Below, one piece after another: positions 32,377 through 43,730 of a stretch of 64,000 nucleotides of DNA. The position numbers and the translations under genes were made by a program. How positions within the stretch are numbered: the stretch's first letter is position 1; the number at the start of each line of letters is the position of its first letter. Source of the DNA: Ascoidea asiatica (Eukaryota; Ascomycota; Saccharomycetes; Ascoideales; Ascoideaceae). A model generated the notes under the pieces. That model was not told the origin of the DNA. It ran no database searches and worked only from the letters and a program-made list of their open reading frames with translations. The stretch is from positions 124,001-188,000 of the forward strand of contig BCKQ01000016.1 in assembly GCA_001600695.1 (NCBI GenBank), in the 5' to 3' direction.

Positions 32377-33306
32377 TTAAGCAAATTCTTCAATATATTT
32401 ATTTATATCAATTAAAGATAATTGAAAAGTTGAAGAATTAAAAGAATTTGATTTGTTATTATTATTATTATTATTATTTAATTCAATTCTTTTTAATTTT
32501 GAAAATGGACCCCAACCAGATATTGGAGGATTTAAATCAAAAGGTAAGATAAAATTATTTAAAATTTTAAAATTTTCAGTTAATTTATAAATTTCTAAAA
32601 TTAAATCTTGTAAACAAATTACATTAATTGAATTACCAAATTTTTTTTCAATTAAATTATTATCATTTAAAATTATTGAATTTTTTTTTTTAATATCATT
32701 TGGATCTAAAATTTTAGATCTTTTAAAAATTAAATTTTGAACAGTATTTAAATTTGGATTACCAATTAAAATATATGGAGAAATTAATTTTAATAAAGGT
32801 ATAATTGATGGAATTAATTTTATAAAAACAGCTTGATTTGAATGATATAATCTTAAAGTTTTAAAGATTTGAATAACTTTTAAAGGTAATTTAGTTTTTA
32901 TATTATTTGATTTAATTCTAATTATGAATAATAATTTTGGAGATTTATTTGTAACATTTAAAATTTGATTATCATCATTTGAGATATTATTATTATTATT
33001 AATCTTATTATTAATAGTGGTTGAAGTGAATGAAGTGGATGAAGTGGTTGTAGAAGATAATCTTGATAATCTTATTTTTTCATTATTATTTGTAATATTA
33101 TTAATTAATAAAGATTCAGCTCTAATGAATTTATTTTTATTTTTATTTAATCTTTTTTGAATTAAATTATTTAATTTTTTATCTTTTGATTCTTTTTGTT
33201 TTTGTAATTTTAATTCTTGTAAATTTTTTCTTTTTTTTAATAAAATTTCTGGTTTTGAATTTTCATCTAATTTTTGTCTAATTTGTTCACCAATAGCATC
33301 AGACAT
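32377..33306 (-). CDS. RLP7: Nucleolar ribosome biogenesis factor Rlp7 (uL30-like)
   Basis: This 309-residue protein resembles Rlp7 (322 residues in S. cerevisiae), a paralogue of ribosomal protein uL30 (L7) that binds pre-rRNA near ITS2 during 60S maturation. The N-terminal basic region KKRKNLQELKLQKQKESKDK is typical of uL30. The core IRIKSNNIKTKLPLKVIQIF, LRLYHSNQAVFIKL and SPYILIGNPNLNTVQNLIFKR follow the uL30 fold, and the C-terminal ISGWGPFSKLKRIEL is closest to Rlp7; genuine L7 is shorter and more conserved. A Ser/Thr/Asn-rich linker at about residues 80-115 is species-specific. Upstream DNA contains AAAATTTT-type (RRPE-like) and CACGTG motifs. Confidence 0.85.
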   Translation of the reverse strand: MSDAIGEQIRQKLDENSKPEILLKKRKNLQELKLQKQKESKDKKLNNLIQKRLNKNKNKFIRAESLLINNITNNNEKIRLSRLSSTTTSSTSFTSTTINNKINNNNNISNDDNQILNVTNKSPKLLFIIRIKSNNIKTKLPLKVIQIFKTLRLYHSNQAVFIKLIPSIIPLLKLISPYILIGNPNLNTVQNLIFKRSKILDPNDIKKKNSIILNDNNLIEKKFGNSINVICLQDLILEIYKLTENFKILNNFILPFDLNPPISGWGPFSKLKRIELNNNNNNNNKSNSFNSSTFQLSLIDINKYIEEFA

Positions 33307-34507
33307 TTTAAATATTAATGAATTATTGAATATTATTATATATATTATATGAATTTATAATAAAGATAAAGTTGATAAGTATATAAAAATAGATAGTTGA
33401 ATAAAGTGAATAAAGATAAATAAATAAACAAATATTTCAAATTTATTGGAAATTGTATTAAAAAAATTTTCTTCAAAGTAGGAAAACCCAGAAGAACCGC
33501 AAACGTGGTCTCTTGAAAAAAAAAAAAATTTTAAAAAAATAGTTCACGTGATTAAACAACTCAAGGCACCCTCCATTAAAAGTCACATGACTTATAAGAT
33601 CCTGTAAATTGGACACTAATGCGCACGTGCAAATGAGGCTGTGTCTCCGTGTGGCTGTGCACGGAGGTACACGGAGGACTAAGGAGCATCTCGGAGCAGT
33701 AGCGTCAGACCGCGCTGCAACCGCAAAGGAAGTTGCCTATTCGGGACTGCAGCAAGGAAATTGGGTTATGCGTCACAGCACTGTATTAGGCGTTCACGTG
33801 AACGAGTGGATTCATTTGATTTCCTAAACGGGACTTCCCAAGTCGCAGAAGCTTTTGGATTTGTGTTTGGAATTGCAATTGAACAAGAAGCAGCAGAGGC
33901 AGCAAAGGCAGCAAGAGCAGCAGGAACAGCAGAAACAATGATGGCAGCTGTGAAGAAAGAGTTTGCTGCTTGTGGCTCTTTAGCTTCTGTTGCAGTGCAA
34001 AAGAACAGAAAGAAGAAGAAAGACAGTTGAAAACAGGTGAAAAGGTCTCGAGAAGCTTGAGTGAACAACTCCAGAGAATAAATAACTTCCATGGGCACTT
34101 TCATTCTGTTCTGGTTTTCGGCTGGAGTAAAAATGCTGGGCTAGATCTGTTTTACTTCTTTTTCAATTCTTTTCTATTTCTCTTTTGTTCTTGTTTGTTC
34201 TGATCTGGTTCTGGAAGGGGAAATTGCCAGTGATTTTCACTTGCAACTGAAAATGACTTCTGCTTTCTTTTCCCACCTTTTCACAACTTTTCCCAGCTTT
34301 TCTTTTAGTTTCAGCCCATTTTTGAACTTAACTTCTACATTCACTTTGTTTACTGCTAGTTCACTGCTAGTTCACTGCTTAGTTACTTACCTAGTTACTT
34401 AGTTACTTACTTCTCTGGTGCTTCTTTTCTTGTTATCTCCCTGCAAAACTTTTCAGAGCCTGAGCGAACTTTAATCCGGCCTCACATTTTGCTTACTCCA
34501 GTCCACT

Positions 34508-34543
<36 letters not shown>

Positions 34544-35439
34544 ACACTACACTGCTAACTAATCACTAACTAATCACTAACTAATCACTAACGCTGAGAT
34601 CCTTCCTTTAACTAACTGAGCATTAAGTAAGCAGCTCTTATTAAATACTTTATTATATTCCATTTCATATACTATAATTATTATATTACATTATATTATA
34701 TTATATTCTTATATTATATTATATTATAGTGTATTATATTAAAATATATCATATTATCATATTCTATTATATTCTATCATCTATATCATTTATCATTTAT
34801 CATCTACTCATCTACTCATCTATTCATCCATTTTCATTTTCATTTTCTTTTTCTTTTTCTTTTTCTTTTTCATTGGATTCTCATTTCACTTTCAATTCTC
34901 TTTCTTATACCTTTTATTTCAATTCTTCCATTCATAACTTATATTCATACTTCAATATATCAATATATTCGTCCAATATATTAATATATCCATATATCAC
35001 ATTATCACATTATCATATTATCATATTACCATAAATTAAGTATTTATTCATATTCACTCACATTCAACACTCGTTTTCTACTTCAAAATCTCAAATTTTC
35101 AAAATTCAAGATTTAAAACTCAAAGAAAAACTAAATTTCAAAGGAAAATTAAACTAAATTTTTAATACAAATTTTTCTTTCACATAAAAATCTTATACAA
35201 TAATCATCTTTATATTTCCATTTCAATTAATCAATTAATAAATTAGTTAATAAATTAGTTAATACATTATTATCCATTCAATTAAATGTTATTCAATTCA
35301 TAATTATATCAATATTCATAATAATAATAATAATTTTAAATATAAATATAAATAAAAGTTTTAATGGAAATTTATTATTAAAATTTGATTTCAAATTTAA
35401 TTTTAATTTTAATTTTAATTTCAATTTCAATTCTAAAAT
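33307..35439. promoter_or_regulatory. Divergent RLP7/RFX1 upstream region with large G+C-rich island
   Basis: A 2.1-kb region. The island (about 33480-34620) holds CACGTG at 33545-33550, 33624-33629 and 33795-33800, the last inside the 14-bp perfect palindrome 33791-33804, plus GTCACATGAC at 33582-33591. An RRPE-like A/T string lies at about 33513-33535. An (ACT) repeat lies at about 34509-34541. The final 800 bp before RFX1 are pyrimidine- and A+T-rich, consistent with a long 5' leader. Several 70-110-codon frames cross the island on both strands; none resembles a known family. Confidence 0.5.
33791..33804. promoter_or_regulatory. 14-bp perfect palindrome around CACGTG
   Basis: CGTTCACGTGAACG is an extended E-box palindrome; Cbf1 or another bHLH factor is the likely ligand, by inference. 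Confidence 0.5.
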
Positions 35440-36252
35440 ATGTTAAATAATAATACAAATAATACTATAAATAATAGTATATCCAATAATAACAACAATA
35501 ATAATAATAATAACAACAACAACAGTAATAATAATAAAACTAATAATAATATTCAATATCTATCAAATAACTTTCAATCTTTATCTGTTCCTTTACAATT
35601 ACCTGTTCCTAATACTGCTTCTGCTCCTGTTCAAGTCCAAGTTCCTACTCAAATTCCAACTCAAATTCCAACTCAAATTCCAACTCAAATTTCAACCCAA
35701 ATTCCTGTTCAAGTATCTTTACCTTCTTTACCTTCTTTACCCCCATTATCTTCTCTATCAAATTTATCAAATTTATCAAATTTATCTAATCTATCAAACT
35801 TACCAAATCTTTCTAATTTGCCAAATTTACCAAACTTACCTAATCTACCTCAATTATCCCAAGTTTCTCAAGTTTCTCAATTACCTCAATTACCTTACTT
35901 AAATTCTTCAACTTATCAACAATCTCATTCTCAATCTCATTCTCATTCTCAATCTCAATCTCATTCTCATTCTCAAAAACATAATCAAAAACATAATCAG
36001 CCTGACTCACATCCTCCAATTCAATCCCAATCTCAATCCCAATCCTCAATTCAAAATGATAATGAAAATCAATCTCAAATTAATAACAATAATAACAATA
36101 ATAACAATAACAATAATAATCAAATTCAGTTAGATTCTCAAAATCAAAAAAATGCTGTTGCTGCCGCTGCTGCTGCTGCTGTTTATTCTTCTGCCGCCGC
36201 CTATACTTATCAACAACAAGTTCAAGTTCAAATACAAGCTCAACAAATTCAA

Positions 36253-36283
<31 letters not shown>

Positions 36284-39200
36284 AACAACAACAACAACAA
36301 CCTCAATATTTATCCTTACAAGATTATAATTCAAATCAACAAGTTCAACAAGCTCAGCAACAACAACAACAACAACAAATGAATGTAAATTATGCTAATA
36401 ATCAATATTTTCAAAGCTTTAATCAAACTTATTTAAATCAACAACTGCAAAATCAACAAGTTCAACAAGCTCAAGCTCAAGCTCAAGCCCAAGCACAAGC
36501 ACAAGCACAAGTTCAAGCACAAGCACAAGTTCAAGCTCAAGTTCAAGCTCAAGTTCAAGCAATGAGACAAGCTCAAAATCTGCAAAATTTTCAAAATTTA
36601 CAAAATCAACAATTAAATCAACAATCAAATCAACAATCAAATCAAAATCAAAATCAAACTTTTATTAATTCATTCAATAATACTATAGCTAATACTTTAA
36701 ACAATTCAATGAATAACTCAATGAATAACTCTTTAAATAATACAATTATTCATAATACTAATAATTTATCTTCTTCTTCAGCTTCTTCAATTCTTAATCC
36801 AAATTCAAATTTAAATCAAAAAAATAATATTGATCAATCTATTTTAAATAATCAAAATTCAATTCATAATTCAATTCAAAATTCAATTCAAAATTCTTCT
36901 ACTTCTTTAAATTTATTAAATATTCCAAATCAAAATGATAATATAAATATGAATATGAATACAATTGAAAATATAAATAATTTAGCTACAATTAACAATA
37001 TAAATAATTTAAATAATACCATAAATAATAATATAAATAATAATATAAATAATAATATAAATATAAATAATAATATAAATAATAAAACTGATAATAATCT
37101 GAATCGAAGTAAAAAAAAATTAAAAAGATCTAATTTTTTAATTTCAAATTCAACTTTAAACTCTATTTCCGATTTAAGAGATTCTGATGAAGAATTAAAA
37201 TTAATTTCTATATCTTTAAAAAATTTACCATTATCAATAATTGCAAAAAAAATAAAAGATGTAGAACTTGAAGATAATTTTCAAAATTTTAAAAGAGAAT
37301 CTGATCAACAATTTATTTCAATTAAAAATATTTTAGATAAAGATAAATCTTCAATTGATAATGAATTTTTAAAAAATTCAGATTATTCAATTTCTTTATT
37401 AAATGCAACTTCTAAAGAAAAACAAAGACAAATATTTGGTATGGTATGGTTATTAACTGCTTGTGAATCTGCTCCAACTGCTGTAGTCCCAAGAAATAGA
37501 ATTTATGCTAGATATGTAACTCTTTGTGCTGATGATGCAATTAAACCTTTATCTCCTGCTTCTTTTGGTAAATTAGTTAGAATTATTTTTCCAAATATAA
37601 CTACAAGAAGATTAGGTATAAGAGGACAAAGTAAATATCATTATTGTGGTATAAAATTATTAATTGGTGGAAATATTAATAATAATGGAAATGTAAATGG
37701 AAAACGTTTAAATATGTTAAATACAAATATGATAATGAATTCAAATTCAAACTCAAACTCAAATTCTACTGTTAATACTCCAAATATAACTTTTAATGAT
37801 TCATCTTTTATTTCTGGAACTTCTTCTTATAATAATTCAAGACCAATAACTCCAATTGATTTTTATTCTACTTCTCAACCTCATTCTCAATTAGCTTCAC
37901 CACCTGTTAATATTAAAGCAAATAATTCAATTAATTCTACTTTGGATAGTTCAAATGATAATTTCAATGATACAGGTTTTGCAAATTTAAGTCATACTAC
38001 AAGTAATACTTCTATTGAATCAGATTCTAAAACATATCTGCAACTAAAATTTTCTTCTTTATTGATTGAAGAAATTTTTGCTACAAGAGATTTAAATGAT
38101 TATAGTTCTGCAATTCTTTTACCTTCTATTTATCCTTATTTACCACAAAATGTTGATTTTGATATTGCTGATACTCTTTATTCTTTATATAGATCTCATT
38201 GTACAAGTGTTTTTGAATCTTTAAGATATATGCAATTGAAAAAATTATATGGAGATTTAACTTCATTTCATGGATCATTAACGGCTCCTGTTTTTAAATT
38301 GTATAATACTGAACCTGTAATGAATTGGGTTAATCAATGTGATCTAATGATGTATAAAGAAATTATAAGAATGTTAGCAAAATTAAGTTTACAAGATGTA
38401 CCTGAAGATATTTTAGATCAATTAAGAATAATGACTTCAGCATATCCTGAAAGATTATTACAAAGTTTGAATAATTTAATACCAAAATATGGAATTAAAA
38501 AATTAGGACCAGCTAAACAATTTTGTGCTATAATTTCAAGATTAATTAAAGTTTGTGAAACAGCTAAACATGCTAGTAAAGTTTTAAATGATAAAAGTGA
38601 TAAGAAAACAATGTTTGAAGATTGGAAAAAAATAAAAAATATAGATGAGATTATTTTAACAGAATTACCTTGTGAAGAATCAAATATTAAAAGAGCTATA
38701 GATGCATTTCAGAATGATGTTCCTGCATTATTAATGACAGATCCAACCAAGGTAATAATGAAAATGAAAAATGACAATGAAATATCTAAGAAAGGCAAAA
38801 ATGAAGAATATAAACAATTAAATACTAACAATAACTTTTTGGTTTTAAAACATTGGGCTGAATACTTAATAAGATTACCTAATTCATTTGAAATAAAAGT
38901 ATCACCTAAATTATTTATTTTATCAATGAATTCATTAATTAGTTGTTGTCTTCGGGAAATTTCATTATCAGGTGGAACAAGTTTTGGAGCTTGGTGGGTT
39001 GTGAAATGTTGGACAGATGAGTGGATGAGATGGTTTTCTGAAACTTCTGGTTTTTTATTCAATGATAATGAACCGAGAACTAATATAAATGAGAATTTGA
39101 ACAGGCAGAAGGTTCTTAATCAGACTAATAAAGATGATGGATTATGTTCTAATGGATCATTTGAAGTCAAGAAAATTTCCACAAAAGAAGCCATTCAGAA

Positions 39201-39933
39201 AGAACATGAAAGAAATAAAAAGTTGGATACTAATATTGATTCTAGTTCTAATAGATCTTTGAATGTAATTGATATTAATAATCCAGATAACAAAGCCAAA
39301 AAAAGGCTAAATAATAGTCGAGGTAGGGGTAGGCCGAGAAACGTTTTTAAGAATAGTGGTAAGATTACAACTAAACTAAAGTATAAAAATAATATTTCTA
39401 ACAATAAGAAATCTAAAATGAATAGTAATAATACTGCAAAAGTTTCAACTAAAAATAATCACCCATTACAAAGTATAGAAAATTGTGGAATATTGACACC
39501 TAAAGTAAACAACCCTCCAAATTTCAAAAATTCTTTTAAAACATTGATGACAGTTGAAGAAAATATCAAAGATGATTATAAATTCAATGATAATAATAAA
39601 GAAAATGGAGTACCTCAAAGCCGTATAAAAAATATCAACATTAATTCAAATGTTAATGCAATAAATTTAATTAACAATAATCCAAATAATAATATGAGTG
39701 TAAATAATAATATCAATAATAATAATAAGAACAATAATATTCATAGTAATAATAATTCTCCAAATAATTTTACAAATTTCTCAATAAATAATTTGAATAG
39801 TCAAATTCTCAGACCAGCAGATTTCAATAGTATGAATATGAGTGGAAGAAATTCTAATGAAACTGATCCAAGATTACCAATTAAAGGTTTGCTTTACAAA
39901 ACATCAAAGGCAAGTACAAATGGTCAAACGTAA
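35440..39933 (+). CDS. RFX1: RFX-family transcription factor Rfx1/Crt1
   Basis: This 1497-residue protein contains a clear RFX winged-helix domain at about residues 662-745: IFGMVWLLTACESAPTAVV, PRNRIYARYVTLC, PASFGKLVRIIFPNITTRRL and GIRGQSKYHYCGIKL. The segment at about 865-1240 (QLKFSSLLIEEIFA, MNWVNQCDLMMYKEIIRML, SGGTSFGAWWVVKCWTDEWM) corresponds to the extended RFX C-terminal region. In S. cerevisiae Rfx1 binds X boxes and represses DNA-damage genes such as RNR2-4 by recruiting Tup1-Cyc8. The first 600 residues are low complexity: polyN, polyQ, PTQI and LSNL repeats, Ser-His repeats, an Ala run and a Gln-Ala/Gln-Val tract. Near residue 1293 RGRGRPRN is an AT-hook-like motif. The protein is almost twice the S. 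cerevisiae length. Confidence 0.93.
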
Positions 39934-40537
39934 ATGATGTAATATAATGATTGATTCAATACATCAAAATTAGTGCTTTTTTTAATATAATATTTTTTTT
40001 TCAATTATTTTTTCATATTTTATATTTATCTTCTTTTTCTTTTGCTAGATTATTTTTCTATATATTTACACTTCTATTTTTTTATCACAAAATTTCTAAT
40101 TCAGAGGAAAAGCATTTTATTGTTTATATAGAATTTATACCATAATATATTATGAAATGAAAGGTTTTACGGTTATTTAAAACTCATTGATTGTAGAAGA
40201 ACATTTAGCTCTTAATCATTATTCTCCTTCTCCATTTCTTTTACTCTTTGTTTATTTCTTTTATTATTTCACTAAAAGGTTTAAAAATATTTCGTTTCGG
40301 GAAAAACCGCATTATCGGAATATAAATCCGTTGCGGAACAAACAAATCCGCCTTAGCCGTTTTTTTTTGTTTTTGATTTATTTTTTTTGGATTTGAGCAT
40401 TGAAAGAGAAATGAAAGAGATTTGAAAGAGATTTGAAAGAGATTTGAAATGAAGTAAATTTGAAAAGAAACTGAAGAGAAACTAATCAATTGTTGTCTGT
40501 TGATTGTTGATTGTTGATTGTCGGTGAACTGATTATC
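39934..40537. promoter_or_regulatory. RFX1 3' end / PPWD1-like upstream region with CGG-CCG motifs
   Basis: Mostly T-rich, with a short G+C patch at 40290-40365 holding CGG-N9-CCG (40316-40330) overlapping CCG-N3-CGG (40328-40336), arrangements recognised by fungal zinc-cluster factors. Repeated GAAAGAGATTT units follow at about 40408-40450. The ATG used for the next gene lies just after a TTGATTG repeat. Confidence 0.45.
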
Positions 40538-42553
40538 ATGACTGAAGTGCAAAATCATCCAAAGAGGTCTTTGGTGCATGGAAATAGCATAGCTTCTAAA
40601 AAAAGAAAAACAATTCACTTTGGATTTGATCCAAGATATCGTTTTAGTTATATGCATAAATCTCCAATAGTATCTATAATATCTATTAAAAACTCATTGG
40701 GAGATATTATTATTATTACAAGTTCAATTGATGGAGCAATCAAATTCTGGAAAAAGAATTCAAATTCTGGTGGTTCACTTGAATTTATTAAAGAATTTAG
40801 ATCAAATGATAAAAGTCCATGTTTAGTTGAGAATATTTCACATTCTGCAAATAAGTATTTTTTATCGTTTACTAAAGATTCTAAGAAAATTAAAATATTT
40901 GATGTTGATTTATTGGATGTAATTAATATTTTTGAATTGGATTGCCTACCGGGGGTAGTTTGTTGGTCTAGTTATATGAATTCATTAAATTTGATAGTAA
41001 CAGATAGTCTTAGCAGTGATATATATATAATAGATCCATTTTCTGATAATAAAAATGGTTTTGAATCAGCTAAAGAAAATAAAGATGAAATAAATGATAT
41101 TGATATAGATATTGATGAAAATCTCGATGATTTGGAGAAAAATCCTGAGGATGATGATAAAGATGATGATGAAGATGATGGTAGTGATTTTAAATCTCTC
41201 AATAAGGAAAAAAAATATAATCATTATTTATATAAAACCAATTCCATTCATAAAAATCCAATAATATGTTTGAGTTATAATAAAAAATATGAATTTGTAA
41301 TATCTTGTGATTCAAAAGGGGATATAGAATATTGGATACCAAATCAATCTTTTGATAAACCAACAAATACTACTTTTAAACTTAAATCAGAAACAAATTT
41401 ATTTGAATTTAAAAAATCAAATTCAATACCAGCTGTTATAAAATTTTCACATGATTTCAAGAAATTTGTAATTATTTCATTTCCAGATAATATAATTAGA
41501 ATTTTTAAAACCAGTAGTGGAAAATTAATTAATAAATATGATGAATCTGTTAAAGCTTCAATAAAAAGTTATGAAATGAATAAAAGTAAAATGGAAAAAC
41601 AAAAAAAACAAAAAAACCTGAAAAGTTTTGGACCAAAAGATGAAATTATTTTCAATAATAAAATAAGTTTTGAAAAAGAACTAAGTCATAAAGAAAATAT
41701 TAATATAAATATTGGAATATTATTTGATAAATCTGATTCATTTATAATATATCCATCAATGAATGGAATTAAATTTTTAAACTTAACAACCAATAAATTA
41801 AAAACTCTTGGAAAAGATGATGTAAATGAATATTCAGAAACTGAGATTAATACTCTTCGATTTTTTAATTTATGTTTAAATGAAGATGAAGAATTTCCAA
41901 ATAATTCATTATTATTAGCAAGTTGTTATACAAATAACAGATTTTATATTTTTAATAATATTGAAAAAGAAAAAAGGGAAAACTTTGATGATTATAAAAA
42001 TGAAAGAGATATTCAAAATGAAGAAGATGAACTTAAATTAATTGATAAAGGAAAATCATTGAATTATAAACTTAAATATAGAGGGTCTAATGTAACATTA
42101 CATACTACAAATGGTGATATTCAATTAAAATTATATCCAGAATATGCTCCACTTGCAGTTGAAAATTTTCTTACACATTGTTCAGAAAATTATTATGATA
42201 ATATTATATTTCATAGAGTTATTCCAAAATTTATGATTCAAACTGGAGATCCAAAAGGAGATGGAACTGGTGGTGAAAGTATTTGGAAGAAATATTTTCC
42301 AGATGAATTTAATGAAAATACAAATTTTAATAAACCATTTATGTTAGCAATGGCTAATTCTGGAGAAAATACAAATGCATCTCAATTTTTTATTACTACT
42401 GGAAAAGCAGAATGGCTAAATAATAAACATACAATATTTGGAGAAGTTATTAATGGATTTGATGTAATAAAAGCTATAGAAATGACAAAAGTTGATGAAC
42501 ATGATATGCCAGAGGATCCTCCAGTAATAATAGCGACAACAGTTGAAACATAA
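40538..42553 (+). CDS. PPWD1-like WD40-cyclophilin (peptidyl-prolyl isomerase)
   Basis: Starts at ATG 40538; the frame extends upstream only through TTG codons. The 671-residue protein has WD40-like repeats in the first 480 residues (HKSPIVSIISIKNSLGDIII, KNPIICLSYNKKYEFVISCD, SIPAVIKFSHDFKKFVIISF), interrupted by a Glu/Asp-rich insert near 185-215, then a cyclophilin domain at about 515-671. Active-site residues are all visible: FHRVIPKFMIQTGDPKGDG, MANSGENTNASQFFIT and EWLNNKHTIFG supply the Arg, Phe, Met, Gln, Trp and His of catalysis and cyclosporin binding. This arrangement is that of PPWD1, a spliceosome-associated isomerase in metazoa and other fungi that is absent from S. cerevisiae. 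Convergent with LYS5, 22 bp between stops. Confidence 0.9.
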   Translation: MTEVQNHPKRSLVHGNSIASKKRKTIHFGFDPRYRFSYMHKSPIVSIISIKNSLGDIIIITSSIDGAIKFWKKNSNSGGSLEFIKEFRSNDKSPCLVENISHSANKYFLSFTKDSKKIKIFDVDLLDVINIFELDCLPGVVCWSSYMNSLNLIVTDSLSSDIYIIDPFSDNKNGFESAKENKDEINDIDIDIDENLDDLEKNPEDDDKDDDEDDGSDFKSLNKEKKYNHYLYKTNSIHKNPIICLSYNKKYEFVISCDSKGDIEYWIPNQSFDKPTNTTFKLKSETNLFEFKKSNSIPAVIKFSHDFKKFVIISFPDNIIRIFKTSSGKLINKYDESVKASIKSYEMNKSKMEKQKKQKNLKSFGPKDEIIFNNKISFEKELSHKENININIGILFDKSDSFIIYPSMNGIKFLNLTTNKLKTLGKDDVNEYSETEINTLRFFNLCLNEDEEFPNNSLLLASCYTNNRFYIFNNIEKEKRENFDDYKNERDIQNEEDELKLIDKGKSLNYKLKYRGSNVTLHTTNGDIQLKLYPEYAPLAVENFLTHCSENYYDNIIFHRVIPKFMIQTGDPKGDGTGGESIWKKYFPDEFNENTNFNKPFMLAMANSGENTNASQFFITTGKAEWLNNKHTIFGEVINGFDVIKAIEMTKVDEHDMPEDPPVIIATTVET

Positions 42554-42575
42554 ATTTTTTTTTTGATTATATTAA

Positions 42576-43730
42576 TTATTTATTGAATTTTAATAAAATT
42601 TGAATCATTTCTTTTAAATTTATATAAACTATTTGATTCTGAAAATTATCATTTTTAAAATCACTGTCAATAGTTGATTGAGAAATAATTGAACAAAAAA
42701 CTTGATTATTTAGTTTAGATAAATTTATATTATAATCTAATTTTTGATTATCTTTATATAAACTTATATTATTTATCCAATTAACTTTATTATTATTTAA
42801 TAAGATTTGAATATCTTTTAAATCATTAAATTTAAAATTATAATTAGATAAATTTATATCAATTAAACCAGTACCTAAACATTTTGATAAACTTTCTTTT
42901 AAAGACCAATAAATTGATAATATTTGTTGATCTAAATTAATAATTTTATGTTGATTGATTTTATTATTTTTGATAATAGAATTAATTAAATTGAATTCAT
43001 CAGGATGAAAAATATCTTTAAATTCTTCAATTAAATCTGAGTTTATATCAAAATTTAAAGTAAGGGAATCCCTATTACTTTTTTTCAAGGATATATCATT
43101 GATATCAGCCAAATCTATTCCAATTTGATTATTTGAATCATTCAATACAAGAGAAGTTAAATTGATGTCATTATAATTATAATTACAATTATGAAAAGAT
43201 TTATTGGAATAATTTAAGAGATATGAATTTGATTGATTAAAATTATATTGAATTAAATTAGAATATGGTTTACCATTAAAACCATTTTCAATTGAATTTT
43301 TAATTAAATTTAAATCAATTTTTTTATTAATTATTTCATTAGTTGAGAAATTAGAAGAATCTAAGTAAAGTAATAATATTATAAATATGTTTAATAAATT
43401 ATTAGATAATCGATTGATTTTAATTTTAAAATTTTTAATTGAATTGATTTTATTTTGTTTGATATAAGATAATAAACTTAAAGAAATTTGAAAATTGAAT
43501 TCATTTAAATAAAAAATATAGTTTTTATTACCATTATTATTTAAAGTAGTAAATTGATTTCCTAAATTTGAAAGATCAATTAGAAATAGAAATTTCCTTG
43601 GATTTAATCTAAAGTCTTTAATCAAGTTTAAATATTTCTTCAATAGAATTAAATATTCAGAATCAGAAAGTTCATTTAAATCATAGTCTTCACTATTAGC
43701 ATTCTGATCATTATCACTTGTCTGATTCAT
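42576..43730 (-). CDS. LYS5: 4'-phosphopantetheinyl transferase Lys5
   Basis: The first ATG of the frame is at 43730, giving 384 residues; the frame extends upstream only through non-ATG codons. NGKPY, then IGIDLAD (about 202-208) and WSLKESLSKCLGTGL (about 273-287) are the family motifs: the IGxDxxD Mg-binding pair and the WxxKESxxKxxGxGL CoA/Mg site. FHPDEF between them is the usual FxxxE segment. Such enzymes attach phosphopantetheine to carrier proteins; Lys5 activates alpha-aminoadipate reductase Lys2 in lysine synthesis. The protein is longer than S. cerevisiae Lys5 (272 residues) because of Asn/Ser-rich inserts. The Sfp family is favoured over mitochondrial Ppt2 because of the two-domain length and N-terminal half. 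Confidence 0.82.
   Translation of the reverse strand: MNQTSDNDQNANSEDYDLNELSDSEYLILLKKYLNLIKDFRLNPRKFLFLIDLSNLGNQFTTLNNNGNKNYIFYLNEFNFQISLSLLSYIKQNKINSIKNFKIKINRLSNNLLNIFIILLLYLDSSNFSTNEIINKKIDLNLIKNSIENGFNGKPYSNLIQYNFNQSNSYLLNYSNKSFHNCNYNYNDINLTSLVLNDSNNQIGIDLADINDISLKKSNRDSLTLNFDINSDLIEEFKDIFHPDEFNLINSIIKNNKINQHKIINLDQQILSIYWSLKESLSKCLGTGLIDINLSNYNFKFNDLKDIQILLNNNKVNWINNISLYKDNQKLDYNINLSKLNNQVFCSIISQSTIDSDFKNDNFQNQIVYINLKEMIQILLKFNK

Noticed and set aside
33545-33591. CDEI-like RTCACRTG elements as evidence for a centromere
   Set aside because: No CDEIII-like TTCCGAA element at the expected distance across an A+T-rich core, and similar sites occur in many other promoters of the window.
33609-34203. 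Ala- and Arg-rich frames in the RLP7/RFX1 island
   Set aside because: Composition follows the G+C island; mutually overlapping on both strands with no family match.
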